In this document: positions 22,491-32,714 of the stretch, one piece after another
Layout of the letters: each line of letters begins with the position of its first letter
Numbering within the stretch: position 1 is the stretch's first letter
Origin: Lucinisca nassula
Taxonomy: Eukaryota; Mollusca; Bivalvia; Lucinida; Lucinidae
DNA: 64,000 nt
Assembly (NCBI GenBank): GCA_963580285.1
Contig: OY757012.1
Span: forward strand, 164,970,652-165,034,651
Reading direction: 5' to 3'
Notes under the pieces: model-generated
What the model was told of the DNA's origin: nothing
Seen by the model: the letters and a program-made list of their open reading frames with translations, nothing else
The model's database searches: none
Position numbers and translations under genes: made by a program

Positions 22491-22739
22491 TTTATGCTTG
22501 TGTTTGGTTGAGAAAAAAAGCAGACTTATGACATATACATGACTGTATGTATGGGGAGGCATATTGCAAAATAGCTAACTTTTCAATTAAATTACACAAA
22601 TATTAAGAGCATTTTTCTATGAAATAACTAAACAGAAATCATACTATCCACTATTTCCCAGTATTCTCACTTTTGCTGAAATTTGGAGTATTTCGCAGGA
22701 CGGTAATTACCGGTAAATACCAGTGGGAATTCCCGCCAC

Positions 22740-23772
22740 CGTTATTTACCAACCAACCTTGGTTGCTAATATGAGTATTCCATCTCAAGTTGTGTGAGAT
22801 TGTCACTCCAAGGTATTTAACGTAGTCCACATTCTCGAGGACCGTTCCCTCTAAAGTGTAAGAAGCCTCAACTTTATTAGATCTCTTCCTAGTTATCTGC
22901 ATAATATTGCATTTAACTAGCTGAAATCTCATGTCCCATTTTCGGGCCCAACATCCTAATCTATGTCAGCCCGAAGTTTCAGTGAGTCATCTGTATCTCT
23001 AATTTCCCAATAACAAACACAGTCGTCTGCTAGCAGTCTTATTTCTGAGTCAATGTCAGTGGAATTATCATTGATGTACAGGGAGAACAAAAGTGGACCA
23101 AGAACGGTCCCTTGCGGGACTCTAGACAGAACTGGAGCCCACTCCGAAGATTCGCCATTAACAACAACCCGCTGTTTTCTGTAGCAAAGAAAGGAATCTA
23201 TCCATTTGAGGGTCTTACCCCCAATTCCATAGCCAAATAACATAGATTTAAGTAGTTCATGAGGAGGGGTGTCAAAAGCCTTCTCGAAGTCCAGAATAAA
23301 TGTGTCCACCTGTCCCCCTTTGTCCAAGATTTTGCTCAGTCATTAATAACTGTGCTTAGCTGAGTTGCACAACTGTGCCTTTTCCTAAATGCATGTTGTC
23401 TGTCTGACAAAAGTTTATGTTCGTCAAAGTGGGCCATGATGTTTGAGCAGACTATATGTTCCAGCAATTTGCACAGAACACAAGTCAGAGACACAGGGCG
23501 ATAATTTCGGGCAAGAGCCCTATCTCCTTTTTTGAAGAGTGGACAGATGTTTGCTAAAAGCCATTCTTTGGGGATTTCACCCGTATCAAGAGACTGTTGA
23601 AACAAGTGTGCAAAAACTGGACCCAACTCATTTGCTAGTTCCTTCAGGACTCTAGGATGAAGCTCATCAGGTCCTAAGGCCTTACTGGGGTTTAAGCCTT
23701 GAAGTAACTTGATCACTCCTACATCTGTCACAACAATATTATTCATGAATGGGGCCGATCTTCCAGTCAATG
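22740..23772 (-). pseudogene. LINE ORF2 reverse transcriptase, minus strand (right of the insertion)
   Basis: Three minus-strand frames make one RT. 23336-23770 carries NPSKALGPDELHPRVLKELA, CPLFKKGDRALARNYRPVSL and a GFRK-like HAFRKRHSC. 22956-23327 carries FILDFEKAFDTPPHELL, VPQGTVLGPLLFSLYIND and the catalytic LADD. 22740-22932 carries VKYLGVTISHNLRWNTHIS. Frameshifts near 23330 and 22945 separate them. Endonuclease and ORF1 are absent, so the copy is 5'-truncated at about 23772. It continues at 20213. Confidence 0.88.
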
Positions 23773-23779
23773 GAACCTA

Positions 23780-23915
23780 CCTGGTCGTTTCCCCCTTGTA
23801 GTTTCGCCCCCCCCCCCCCCCCCCCCTGTTTTTGGCCTCTAGTCGTTTCGCCCCCAAACCCTAGTCATTTCGCCCCTAGAACATTTCCCATAGTCTTTCT
23901 TTCTACTTATACTGC
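23780..23915 (-). repeat. CGTTTCGCCCC repeat (inverse of the 9.6-kb family)
   Basis: Copies of 'agtcgtttcgcccc' and a run of about 19 C (23808-23826) end in 'tttctttctacttatactgc', the reverse complement of the tail at 9727-9750. Confidence 0.7.
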
Positions 23916-23916
23916 G

Positions 23917-24012
23917 ATCGGTCACATTTGACCATTACTCGCAGGTGTACATTACACACACTCCAGGTTGCAGGGTTGAAAGCCTACACAGTAATCATGT
24001 CATTACGGTATA
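23917..24012 (+). repeat. Third copy of the 9-kb ~123-bp module
   Basis: 'gcgatcggtcacatttgacc..cacagtaatcatg.cattacggta' matches 9008-9131 and 9375-9497. From 24013 to 24600 I see nothing recognisable. 24604-24680 is a partial relative of the tandem unit at 24931. Confidence 0.65.
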
Positions 24013-24792
24013 CTTCAGAATATAACCACAGATTTCTCGATTTTTGACAGTTTCTGGCTTCCCCAAGTAGATTATTTATTTAACAGTAGGATTACCTAGT
24101 AACTGATCCTGCATAAATAAATTCTCTGACTGAGCAATTTGAAATTTTTCGAACCTTTCTAACTTTGACTAGGTCATTTATACTACCTAAAACATTGACG
24201 ATGGCAAAAAGCTAAATCAAAGCGCAACTGACAGCACTGATGGGTGATTGTCTCTAAATGTAAGCTGGGAAAATAATTAAACTGTTTTGTTTGACCCTTT
24301 TATTCCAGTAATTTAAGTAAACAGTGTCGACCATGATCTGGGTCTTCAATACTTAATTTCAGTCCAGATTCTTTGTATATTCCTATAATGCAACACTCTG
24401 ACCTCACAGCGATAAGAACATCGCAGCATTTTTCTATAAATAAATGTTACCTGGATTTCTTACATATCAATGACAGTCACATGGATATCAGCATTAAAAC
24501 GTTTCCATGCACAGTAACTGGGACAAAACAAAAATAGACCCAGAACCAGTGCTTCAGCTGAAGTGCACGACCCGCCGGATGCTTTTAGCTTTATGAGTGT
24601 TACCATATATGGGTATGGCGGCCATTTTGGTCATGTGACCTGGACCTAAAACGGTTCCCCCAATAAATGAGCCTTATCGTAAGGAGCAAAAATATATCTT
24701 ATACTTTAGTACTGTATTCTGAATCGTTTGCAGGATAAAATGCATTCTCACTTTTCCAATACAAAAGCATATGTGTCAAAGTTTGACCTAGG

Positions 24793-26316
24793 CCTGCACA
24801 AAGAAGGTCAAGGTCAACCCAGGGTTACCATTTTAGCAATTTATGATGGGCCTACGTCCCAGATGCTATTAATCAAGTTTCGTGGAAATCTGCCCAGTGG
24901 TTCTGGAGAAGACTATTTTTGAAGGGTTTTTACCATATATGGCTTTGCGGCTATTTTGGTCATGTGACCTGGACCCTATGAGCAAATTTTGGTTTCCCCC
25001 ATCCCATAGAGGCTCCATATGAAATTTGACTTCAATCGGCCCAACAGTTTCCGAGGAGAAGCAGTTCGAAAATTTTCACATTTTTCGCCTCGGCGAGGCT
25101 ATACTAAATGGAATGTAATATTTCGCAAGTTCATTGGTAAGATCCCATTGATATCTATCAGTATGCCAAAAATTGTTTAAATATTCCAAGCGGTTAAGTC
25201 ACTATCACCAATTTTCACAAACGGGTTACGGACGGACAGACAGACCATATATGGCTTGGCGGCCATTTTGGTCATGTGACCTGGACCCCATGAGCAAATT
25301 TTGGTCTCCCCCATCCCATAGAGGCTTCATATGAAATTTGATTTTAATCGGCCCAACGGTTTTCGAGGAGAATCAGTTAGAAAATTTTCACATTTTTCGC
25401 CTCGGCGAGGCTATAAAAAAGGAATGTAATATTTCGCAAGTTCATTGGTTAGATCTCATTGATATCTATCAGTATGCCAAAAATTGTTTAAATATTCCAA
25501 GCGGTTAAGTCACTATCACCAATTTTCACAAACGGGTTACGGACGGACCCAAAAAGGTCAAGGTCAACCCAGCGTCACCATTTTAGCAATTTATAATGGG
25601 TCTACGTCCCAGATGCTATTTATCAAGTTTCGTGGAAATCTGCCCAGTTTTTCTGGAGAAGACTATTTTTGAAGGGTTTTTACCATATATGGCTTGGCGG
25701 CCATTTTGGTCATATAACCTGGACCCCATGAGCAAATTTTGGTTTCCCTATCCCATAGAGGCTCTATATGAAATTTGACTTCAATCGGCCCAACGGTTTC
25801 CGAGGAGAAGCAGTTCGAAAATTTTCACATTTTTCGCCTCGGTGAGGCTATACTAAATGGAATGTAATATTTCGCAAGTTTATTGGTTAGATCTCATTGA
25901 TATCTATCAGTATGCCAAAAATTGTTTAAATATTCCAAGCGGTTAAGTCACTATCACCAATTTGCACAAACGGGTTACGGACGGACAGACAGACAGACCA
26001 TATATGGCTTGGCGGCCATTTTGGTCATGTGACCTAGACCCCATGAGCAAATTTTGTTTTCCCCCATCCCATAGAGGCTCCATATGAAATTTGACTTCAA
26101 TCGGCCCAACGGTTTCCATGGAGAAGCAGTTCGAAAATTTTCACATTTTCGCCACGGCGAGGCTATACTAAATGGAATATAATATTTCGCAAGTTCATTG
26201 GTTAGATCTCATTGATATCTATCAGTATGCCAAAAATTGTTTAAATATTCCAAGCGGTTAAGTCACTATCACCAATTTTCACAAACGGGTTACGGACGGA
26301 CAGACTGACAGACTGA
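24793..26316 (+). repeat. Higher-order tandem repeat: P-U-U / P-U-U
   Basis: A ~137-bp segment P ('aaggtcaaggtcaaccca..gactatttttgaaggg', at 24793-24930 and 25546-25681) precedes two ~315-bp units U each time. U units run 24931-25245, 25246-25545, 25682-25998 and 25999-26316. They start 'ccatatatggcttggcggcc' and end 'cgggttacggacggacagac'. The whole block of ~750-770 bp is duplicated in tandem. ORFs of 60-64 codons here are repeat artefacts. Confidence 0.85.
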
Positions 26317-26390
26317 CAGAATGACCGAATGACAGAATGACACGGTGATTTTAGGGCACTCTTAGAAATCAACCGACTTCAGTCGGTTGC
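26317..26390 (+). repeat. CAGAATGAC short repeats and a 20-bp hairpin
   Basis: Degenerate 8-9 bp repeats (cagactga/cagaatgac/cgaatgac) are followed by the palindrome CAACCGACTTCAGTCGGTTG at 26370-26389. They form the end of the array. Confidence 0.7.
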
Positions 26391-26424
26391 TTTTTCTGCG
26401 GGTCCTGCAATTACTTTATAAAGG

Positions 26425-26490
26425 TAATACTCGGTGATCAAGAGGTTGCGGGTTCGACACCTGCCGGGTCGCAACAGTCTTTCCTGGAGA
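26425..26490 (+). other. tRNA-like fragment
   Basis: The sequence 'gaggttgcgggttcgacacctgcc' resembles an anticodon-arm/T-arm (B box) remnant. There is no full cloverleaf, so it is probably a SINE head remnant rather than a tRNA gene. Confidence 0.35.
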
Positions 26491-26529
26491 TTGATCATGT
26501 AATCTTTCTACAATCATTTCTCCCTTCTG

Positions 26530-26710
26530 CTGATTCAAGAAGGGCAGTTGTAAGTTTCTGGCCAATGAATGTGCGCAGTAATGGTTAACCGCTCATGTAT
26601 AAGCCTGCCCGGGAAGTGTGGTTCGGTAAACTGATCGGCTCAGTATGACTAAATAGTTTTATAGTGTTGACTGCTGTTAAACTATATATTAACAAAGAAA
26701 CAAAAGTCAT
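26530..26710 (+). repeat. Dispersed repeat R3
   Basis: 'gattcaagaagggcagttg..gtttctggc..ggttaaccgc..gtataagcctgc' is shared with 58446-58625, where it interrupts a foldback MITE. Confidence 0.65.
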
Positions 26711-26835
26711 CTCACATGTGACTCGATATTGGCCGATAATTTAGCGAAGCAGTTCTTGCCTACTTTATAGTAGCTTTAGTGCGCCGTATGTCTATGAATT
26801 TTCATCTGAAAGCAGCTATCTATACAAGGGCAGGT

Positions 26836-27072
26836 TTTTGTTTGTTTGATTTGAGGTTTGACGTCCCCACCAACACTATTTAGGTCATTTTGGAGACGTT
26901 GCTTCCAATTTTGTGGGACTTTTACCCGACATTGAGATGAAATGACATTTCAATCCCTGCCGCCCAATGAAACCGATAGGGTTTATAAGCATGGACGGGC
27001 CGACTCGCAGCAGTTTTCCTGGGCAGGCTTAGACCTTCTAAGCGGACTACCAGTACTAATGTGCGGTCGGTA
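26836..27072 (-). mobile_element. SINE family R2, 5'-truncated, with 15-bp target duplication
   Basis: TATACAAGGGCAGGT at 26821-26835 is repeated at 27073-27087. The element shows the GACGT..AAACC/CAAA tail on its left and stops short of the R2 5' end on its right. Confidence 0.85.
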
Positions 27073-27087
27073 TATACAAGGGCAGGT

Positions 27088-27215
27088 AACTCAAAATAGA
27101 AATGCAGGCAATGATCAGGAATCGATACAATTAACCCACAGGTCCCACCAGAGACACCAAAGGGAAAGAAACACAAACATGAAACAACAGACTCTAATGG
27201 AATCATCAATAGCGA
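27088..27215 (+). repeat. Dispersed repeat R4
   Basis: 'aaaatagaaatg.aggcaatgat.aggaatcgataca' through 'caatagcg.aaagcca' is shared with 43707-43860. Its right edge coincides with the start of duplication A. Confidence 0.6.
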
Positions 27216-27317
27216 AAGCCAAAAAGGACAGTTACTTCCATTATATAGCAAATTGCCGCAGTGCACGAGGACAGAGTGTTACGTAAGTGAATGATCTTAG
27301 AATCATAGGCTGGGCTT

Positions 27318-27382
27318 GGCAAACAGTGTAGACCTAGATAGATGCCACAGAATGTGGCGTCTGATCAAGATCTACACTTTTT
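27318..27382. repeat. Palindromic Q-family core
   Basis: 'ggcaaacagtgtagacct...ggcgtctgatcaagatctacact' is an imperfect palindrome whose two ends are GCAAACAGTGTAG and CTACACTnTTTGC. Its A' counterpart is at 39134-39198. Further copies lie at 45.5, 49.3, 50.3 and 50.7 kb and in C'. Confidence 0.65.
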
Positions 27383-28088
27383 GCATAAATACCTGATTTT
27401 AAGGTTAAATGAGACAGTTTAATTAAATCACAGTCCAGGACTGATCTACACTCAGACAATCGACCAACTAATACTTTCAGTGTTTTGATTCTACGCTTAC
27501 TTGCCTTCTGGTTAACATGCAACAGGACTAGAGTTTTTCTCAACCCTCCACCACTAGCCCTCCCCCCGGGGTGGGGGTCACATAAAAATTCTGAGTTCTC
27601 ATCAATAGGCCTGTGACAGTCTCAAGAGCCCAGGAGGGAGCGTGTAACAATCGAAACAAGAAAAAAGATGCTATATCAAGTGACTCGATTGTGTTTGCGT
27701 TTATCAATTTCGGAAAGAAAAAGCCATTGGTATCTCATTATTAAAGCCGTTTAGTTATAAACTTATTTATCATTTGACGTCGCGTCTGAGAATGTAACAA
27801 CACCATGTAAGAAATGCAAATTAGTTAGATACGCCTCTTTAACGACGTCACGTTTACTAATGGCGGAATATTGACATATTTATATATAAATGGTGAATAA
27901 AACGTGTTTTAAATGTCATATGATAAATAGAATCTTGCATTCGTGCTCATGTATTATTATATTTAATAAACTCGTTGCGGTAAAGGGATAAAATGCTCGG
28001 CAATAATACATGAACACTCATGTAAGATCCCCTATTACTAGAATTACATGACCAGTGAATTTGCAGTATCAAATGCCGGTTGTACATT

Positions 28089-28128
28089 TTTTTTTTTTTT
28101 TTTTTTTTTTGTGGGGGGGGGGGGGGGG
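28089..28128 (+). repeat. poly-T/poly-G tract
   Basis: About 22 T followed by about 17 G. It is shorter in A' (39905-39931), a replication-slippage difference between the copies. Confidence 0.85.
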
Positions 28129-28331
28129 AGGATGTTGAATTCCATAGATTGCATGAATATCTAAATTGACGTATAAACCAGTGTTGATTTCAACAATGCA
28201 AATTTCAGAGTTGAATTCGACCACGATTGATCAGCGAGCACAGCCTTGGCGATTTTTTAAACCGACAAGCACTATCAGCACAAAGTCTGGTCTTCTTCGT
28301 ACTAAACACCCTCCTTTCCAACATCAAGATT

Positions 28332-28497
28332 AGAAGCCTCCGTGGTGCAGTGGTTATGCTACTCGCCTTGTAAACCAGGGATCGCAGGATCGATCCCGGG
28401 CTTCTCCAGACTTTCGGATGAGTCTTTAAACCGAGGTCCCGTCTCCGTATGACCTTAGCTGTTGGTGGGACGTAAAACTAAAACTCACTCACTCACT
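28332..28497 (+). mobile_element. tRNA-derived SINE, family S1, with 14-bp target duplication
   Basis: CCAACATCAAGATT flanks it at 28318-28331 and 28498-28511. An A-box-like TGGTGCAGTGGTTA, the B box GGATCGATCCC and a 3' end GGGACGTAAAACT with an ACTC-repeat tail are visible. The orthologous position in A' (40121-40132) has a single uninterrupted 'aacatcaagatt', the empty site. Confidence 0.93.
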
Positions 28498-28511
28498 CCA
28501 ACATCAAGATT

Positions 28512-28641
28512 TGTTTTTTTTTTTATCTTAAGTTTAGCGTCCCCGTTAACACTGTAAAGGTAATTTTGGAGACGTTGCTTCCAATTTTGTGGGACTTTTA
28601 CCCGACATTGAGATGAAATGACATCTCAAGCCCTGTCACCC
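28512..28641 (-). mobile_element. SINE family R2, truncated, copy in A
   Basis: It has a T-rich left end, 'tttagcgtccccg..gagacgttgcttcc', and ends after 'gccctgtcacc'. Flanks CCAACATCAAGA (left) and CCAACATCAAGG (right) suggest a target duplication. It is present in both A and A' (40133-40262), so it is older than the duplication. Confidence 0.7.
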
Positions 28642-28664
28642 TCCAACATCAAGGACAGCACATT

Positions 28665-28670
28665 ATTATA

Positions 28671-28712
<42 letters not shown>

Positions 28713-28927
28713 TTTTTTTTTTGTTGACATTATTATTATTGTTAAATGTTCTTTCCTTCAAGCAATACTAGCTATTTTTAGTGTTTATCCAATTTATTTT
28801 CATCACAATAATAATTATAATAATAATAGTTGAAGTAGTGGTAGTAGTACAGTGATAGAAGCAGCAGTACTAGTAGTAGTAGTATTTGGAGTAGTAGCAA
28901 GATATACTTATTATTACAATCGTTTTG

Positions 28928-28966
<39 letters not shown>

Positions 28967-28978
28967 GTAGCACTGGGT
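28665..28978 (+). repeat. ATT/TAG trinucleotide microsatellites
   Basis: Long (ATT)n runs at 28665-28711 and 28927-28967, with TAG-rich stretches between and after. The Asn- or Ile-repeat ORFs over these are translation artefacts. Similar runs are at 29489-29536, 40283-40326, 40549-40582 and 41093-41135. Confidence 0.9.
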
Positions 28979-29084
28979 TGTAGTAGTGGGAGTAGTAGTA
29001 AGAGTATAATTATTTTTGTCATCGTTTTTATTTTTAAAATTATTATTTTCGTTATTATAAGTAGTATCATCAGTAGTAGTGGTT

Positions 29085-29390
29085 TGTTTGTTTGTACATG
29101 TATTGAGATTTTGTGTTCCCGACAACATTTTAAGGTCATTTTAGAGACGTTGCTCCCAATTTGTGAGACTTTAACCCGACATTGAAATGAAATGGCATCT
29201 TAAGCCCTGCTCCCAAACAACCCAAAAGGGTTAATATACAGGGCTGGTCCGACTCAGATCACTCTGCCTAGGCAAGCTAAGATCTCCTAAGCAGTTTACC
29301 TGTACTCATATGCGGTCAGTTTCAGCTCTGTGTGGAAGCATCTTGTAGCCCAATTTATTTCTTCAAACCCCCATCGGCGGGTCCAGGTGA
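29085..29390 (-). mobile_element. SINE family R2, diverged, copy in A
   Basis: It has a TTTGTTTG-rich left end, 'aaggtcattttagagacgttgctcc', 'cagctctgtgtggaagca' and 'cttcaaacccccatcggcggg' on the right, the ordered landmarks of R2. The A' copy is at 40700-40985. No clear target duplication is visible. Confidence 0.75.
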
Positions 29391-29488
29391 TAGTAGCAGT
29401 AGTGGAAAAAGTAGTAACAGTATAATATTTATCATCAGTTTATTATTAAAATTATTATCAGTAGTAGTAGACGTAGCAGAAGTAGTTA

Positions 29489-29537
<49 letters not shown>

Positions 29538-29961
29538 GTACATACCATATTGGCTAGTTTTATCCAATTTTATTTTCATCACGTTAACATTCTCATGAAA
29601 TACCCTTATGTCAAGAAAAATAAGGTGTATATTTCAACCCGCAATTTCGTTAGAGAAATGCCATTTACACAAAATAGCAAATTGTTTTCAGTCCCTTTCA
29701 GTTAACTGTTTACACCACTGTAGTCTGCTCTTTATTACCTTCGAATAGATATCCAACATGACTATGTTTAGATAAAATGACTTTGGACCCCTCGGGAAGA
29801 GTTTTGACCCATTGGGCCCCCTGCCTGAGGGTCACATTAAATTTCTGAATACGCTGCTGCAGTCTCAGCCATAGGACTGTTACCTGTGAAAGGTTGGAGG
29901 TTCTAGTTTAATTGGTGTAGGAAGAATGGTGTGACATTACAGACGGCCATAAGGGCGGATG

Positions 29962-31201
29962 CACTGTAAAAAATCATCATGTGTTAATTATACCTAAAGG
30001 AAGAGTATTAAAGTTTACACTGAAACACGTGTGAATTCGAACCATACACCATTTTGGGTGTAAAATGTACATGTAACTTTGAGTAACAATACACTGATAA
30101 CTTGTATATTTTACTCAAAATTTGGTGTAGCGCTGCAATTTGGTGCTTGGTGTAACAATTCTGCAAAACAAGTGTTACGTTTCGTATCAATTGGTGTTTT
30201 AAATAATTACACTATTTATGGTGTAAGGTTTGCTACTAAACAGGGTATTTTTAGTCATACGACCGCGTAACATTTTTTAAGGGCGGTGTAACTATGAACA
30301 TTACACTTTTTTCAGTGTAACTAAATATCGGTGAAATATTTCTTCAAATGATGGATAATATTTTGTTTTGTTCAGTGTAAGAAAGTAATTACACTTTCAA
30401 AAGTGTTATCTCTCCAGCTTATCGGTGCTTTGCTGCACCAATACTGGTGTTTTGTTTCATCGTTAACGTAAGTTAACATCTCTTGTCGAATTGTGTAACT
30501 AGTCGTATAAGATGCGTCATATATACGACATATGTTATTTTGTTCCTCTTTAGTGTCATATAGCTCAAAACAGCATACATATCATACATATTATATAATT
30601 ATCAATATTGATAATAGGGTTGTTTCATTCGTAACGAAAATCCTGCTAAATAAGATTAAAATCAGGTAAACTCCATTTCAGTATAAACACAATTTCTGTT
30701 TAATAAAGAATTTATACAAAATCTAATGGAAAGTGAAGATTTTTACACTAGCATTTTACGGAAGCTCTAACATTATCATTGAAGAATGGTAAATGATGCC
30801 CTATAAGAAGTGTATCAAAGGTACCTTATGAAACGGGTATCAGAGTATGTTAAGTTCTATACAAATGAAAAACAAAAATAAATAAATAATTACACTACAC
30901 AAATATGCATTGTGGTGTGGCCATTCTTAATTATTGGTGTAATGTTAAACCGAGTAAATGAAGGAAACATTACACCCGGAAACGTTTTCTTAAAAAAAAT
31001 GATGGTACATTTACACCTGTAATGAAGATCAGCTACACTATGGTGTAAACTTTCCTTCGATTTTCAGGTACGTAGTTACACCATTTATTTGAATTAATAG
31101 CCGGCTATTCGGTGAAAAGTTACCGAGCGTACAATGTAGTTAGCTTACACAAAAGCTGGTTGCAGCCCATGGTGTACTGTTTCCATTAATTATTTACAGT
31201 G
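29962..31201. mobile_element. DNA-transposon candidate with CACTGTAAA ends, saturated with GTGTAA motifs
   Basis: The left end CACTGTAAA at 29962 and the right end TTTACAGTG at 31193-31201 are exact inverses, with weaker similarity further in. Roughly 25 copies of GTGTAA/TTACAC in both orientations fill the interval. No ORF of note and no convincing target duplication were found. The A' copy is 41558-42794. Confidence 0.6.
30795..30841. other. 47-bp microinversion relative to A'
   Basis: The segment between GAT..CCC and GGGTATC is the reverse complement of 42386-42432. The flanks are collinear. The inverted repeat GATACCC/GGGTATC bounds the segment. Confidence 0.92.
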
Positions 31202-31918
31202 TGGACGACGGACGGGGATATTACAGGATCCCCATTTTTTCATCGAAAAGCGCGGGGACTACGAAGTTCAAGGTAAATTATGGATGCTTCCATTAAGATG
31301 CAAGTTTGTACCAAGGGTCCTCTTATAGTTCTTGAGAAATGGACTTGTCCATTAGGGTGAACACTAAGGTGGATCAAAAATATTGACAGCTTGACAAACG
31401 GACAAACAGACGAATGCACATACGGATAGATTAACACCGTCAGACCTCTCTGGTGCTTATGCACATCTAAATTATTTTAGTAGATATATGGTAGGGCGGT
31501 GCGAGTGAAATATTTTAGGTGAAATATGGTAGGCAAAACGTGCTGCTCCATGCACAAGTCAGGCACATATCATACGATGTATGCATGAGTGGTTTGTGGA
31601 GATCTGTTTTTACAATACAGGGGGCCGCTATAAGGCTGAGTTCTATAAAATTTGCCTAAAAATCGCCAACCGCCAAATTGTGCCATATATGATTTTCATT
31701 CCCGTCACGTGTTGTGTGGGTGTTCGTTTTGACAGGAGTCGTGGCATTGATTTATAGGGTCGTTTCATCATTTTTTCCTATGGGAAATATAGTATTTGAA
31801 CGCAAATCCATTATCTACTCGATTTTTGCAATCTAGCTTCAATTGTGGACGGTATCTCCACCTCGCCACGATTTTAGCAAGCTAATATGAGTATGCATGA
31901 TTTTCCGGTAGTATTCAT

Positions 31919-31929
31919 AGATATAAAAA
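31919..31929 (+). promoter_or_regulatory. Putative LTR TATA box
   Basis: 'gatataaaaac' is conserved in both LTR-like copies and is followed 20-30 bp later by 'ttctttagcagcagg'. It is placed as expected for U3/R, with AATAAA about 400 bp downstream. Confidence 0.45.
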
Positions 31930-32130
31930 CCCTGAAAAAACGATCATTCTTTAGCAGCAGGTCAAGTTGTAACGAATACCCACAACATTGAGACGGGAAA
32001 GCGAAAGTATATTGAAAGGTATGTTAAATCTATGTTTAGTATTATTTTTGTATGAACATGCTTGTAGGTTTTGTAGGGGTTTACTTCTAGTATACCCCAA
32101 CTTTCTGAAGCCTATTCTGAATTCACTGTT

Positions 32131-32440
32131 GAAGCCTGTAGTGATTAGGCTACTAGCTTTGCCAGCTAGAGGTCGCAGGATCGATCCCAGGCTTCTCCAG
32201 TAGTAGAATGAGTCTTTCTAAGTGAGGTCCTGTCTCATTCTGACCCTAGATGTTGATGAGACGTAAAGTTTGGACACCCGCTCATTCTAGATTCATTTAG
32301 GCTTTTAGACCCCTTTTGTAGAATGTAATTAATAAACGCCGGGTCACTTGTTTGATCCATGACTTTTGACTAGCTGTGGTTAGAAAACCGTGGTCCCGTC
32401 TCTATATGATATTATGTGTAGAGGGGACGTAAAATTAAGA
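32131..32440 (+). repeat. SINE/tRNA-like modules inside the LTR-like repeat
   Basis: 'ggctactagctttgccagctagaggtcgcaggatcgatcccaggcttctcc' parallels the S1 SINE at 28332, including the B box GGATCGATCCC and the 'gagacgtaaag' 3' landmark. A second partial copy ('ggtcccgtctctatatga..ggggacgtaaaatt') follows. Both are in the 3' copy too. Confidence 0.7.
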
Positions 32441-32714
32441 CGGGTTTGACCCTATCTTCATCATCAGGGCAAACTGTTACAAGAGCCTGTCGGGTTATCC
32501 GTGATGATGAACCGTAATGAATTTTATTTTACAAGCGTTTTCATGTTGAGTAGAAATAATTTTGTTCAAGAAGAATTATAAGTTCATTTTGTAATGATGC
32601 CGTTTTTGTCTGATAACTCAGTTTGTGCATGTATGTACATATAAAGAACGTGATGATGATAAGTGGGAGTATTTGGTCGCCACACGTCATAACGGCCTGA
32701 GCGGCGGGGATGAC

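Larger units (their letters stand above)
20214..22739. mobile_element. 2.5-kb insertion splitting the minus-strand LINE (DNA-transposon candidate)
   Basis: The two LINE halves define the limits within a few bases. The ends show inverted similarity: the left begins GGTTGG(C)AAA..GCGGGAA and the right reads GGTTGG(T)AAA..GGCGGGAA on the minus strand. Both subterminal zones are rich in GGGAAATACTGG-type repeats (20229-20310 and 22650-22720). I could not resolve a clean target duplication; only a shared GGTT remains. It contains a LINE C-terminal fragment (21366-21605), a poly-A tract (20721-20741) and an R2 SINE (22195-22490). No transposase is visible. Confidence 0.6.
27215..31446 (+). repeat. 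Segmental duplication copy A (~4.2 kb)
   Basis: The block is nearly identical, in the same orientation, to 39032-43038. A carries a 166-bp SINE (28332-28497) that A' lacks and differs by a 47-bp inversion (30795-30841) plus microsatellite lengths. A ends exactly where LTR-like sequence begins; A' continues past that point into unique sequence. It contains only noncoding repeats and mobile elements. Confidence 0.9.
31445..32714 (+). mobile_element. LTR-like repeat, 5' copy (B)
   Basis: It is a near-identical direct repeat of 37759-39028. Positioned either side of gag/pol, it is best read as LTR sequence. It carries a TATA-like 'gatataaaaac' (31919-31929), a candidate start region, and AATAAA at 32332. 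Two SINE-like modules lie inside (32131-32275 and about 32360-32440). The left edge lacks the first ~22 bp seen in the 3' copy, and the right limit of the true LTR is unknown because the 3' copy is truncated. Confidence 0.7.

Noticed and set aside
28778..29139. Asn-, Ile- and Leu-repeat ORFs around 28.8-29.6 kb and 40.5-41.2 kb
   Set aside because: They translate ATT/TAG microsatellites in several frames; no flanking coding signal.
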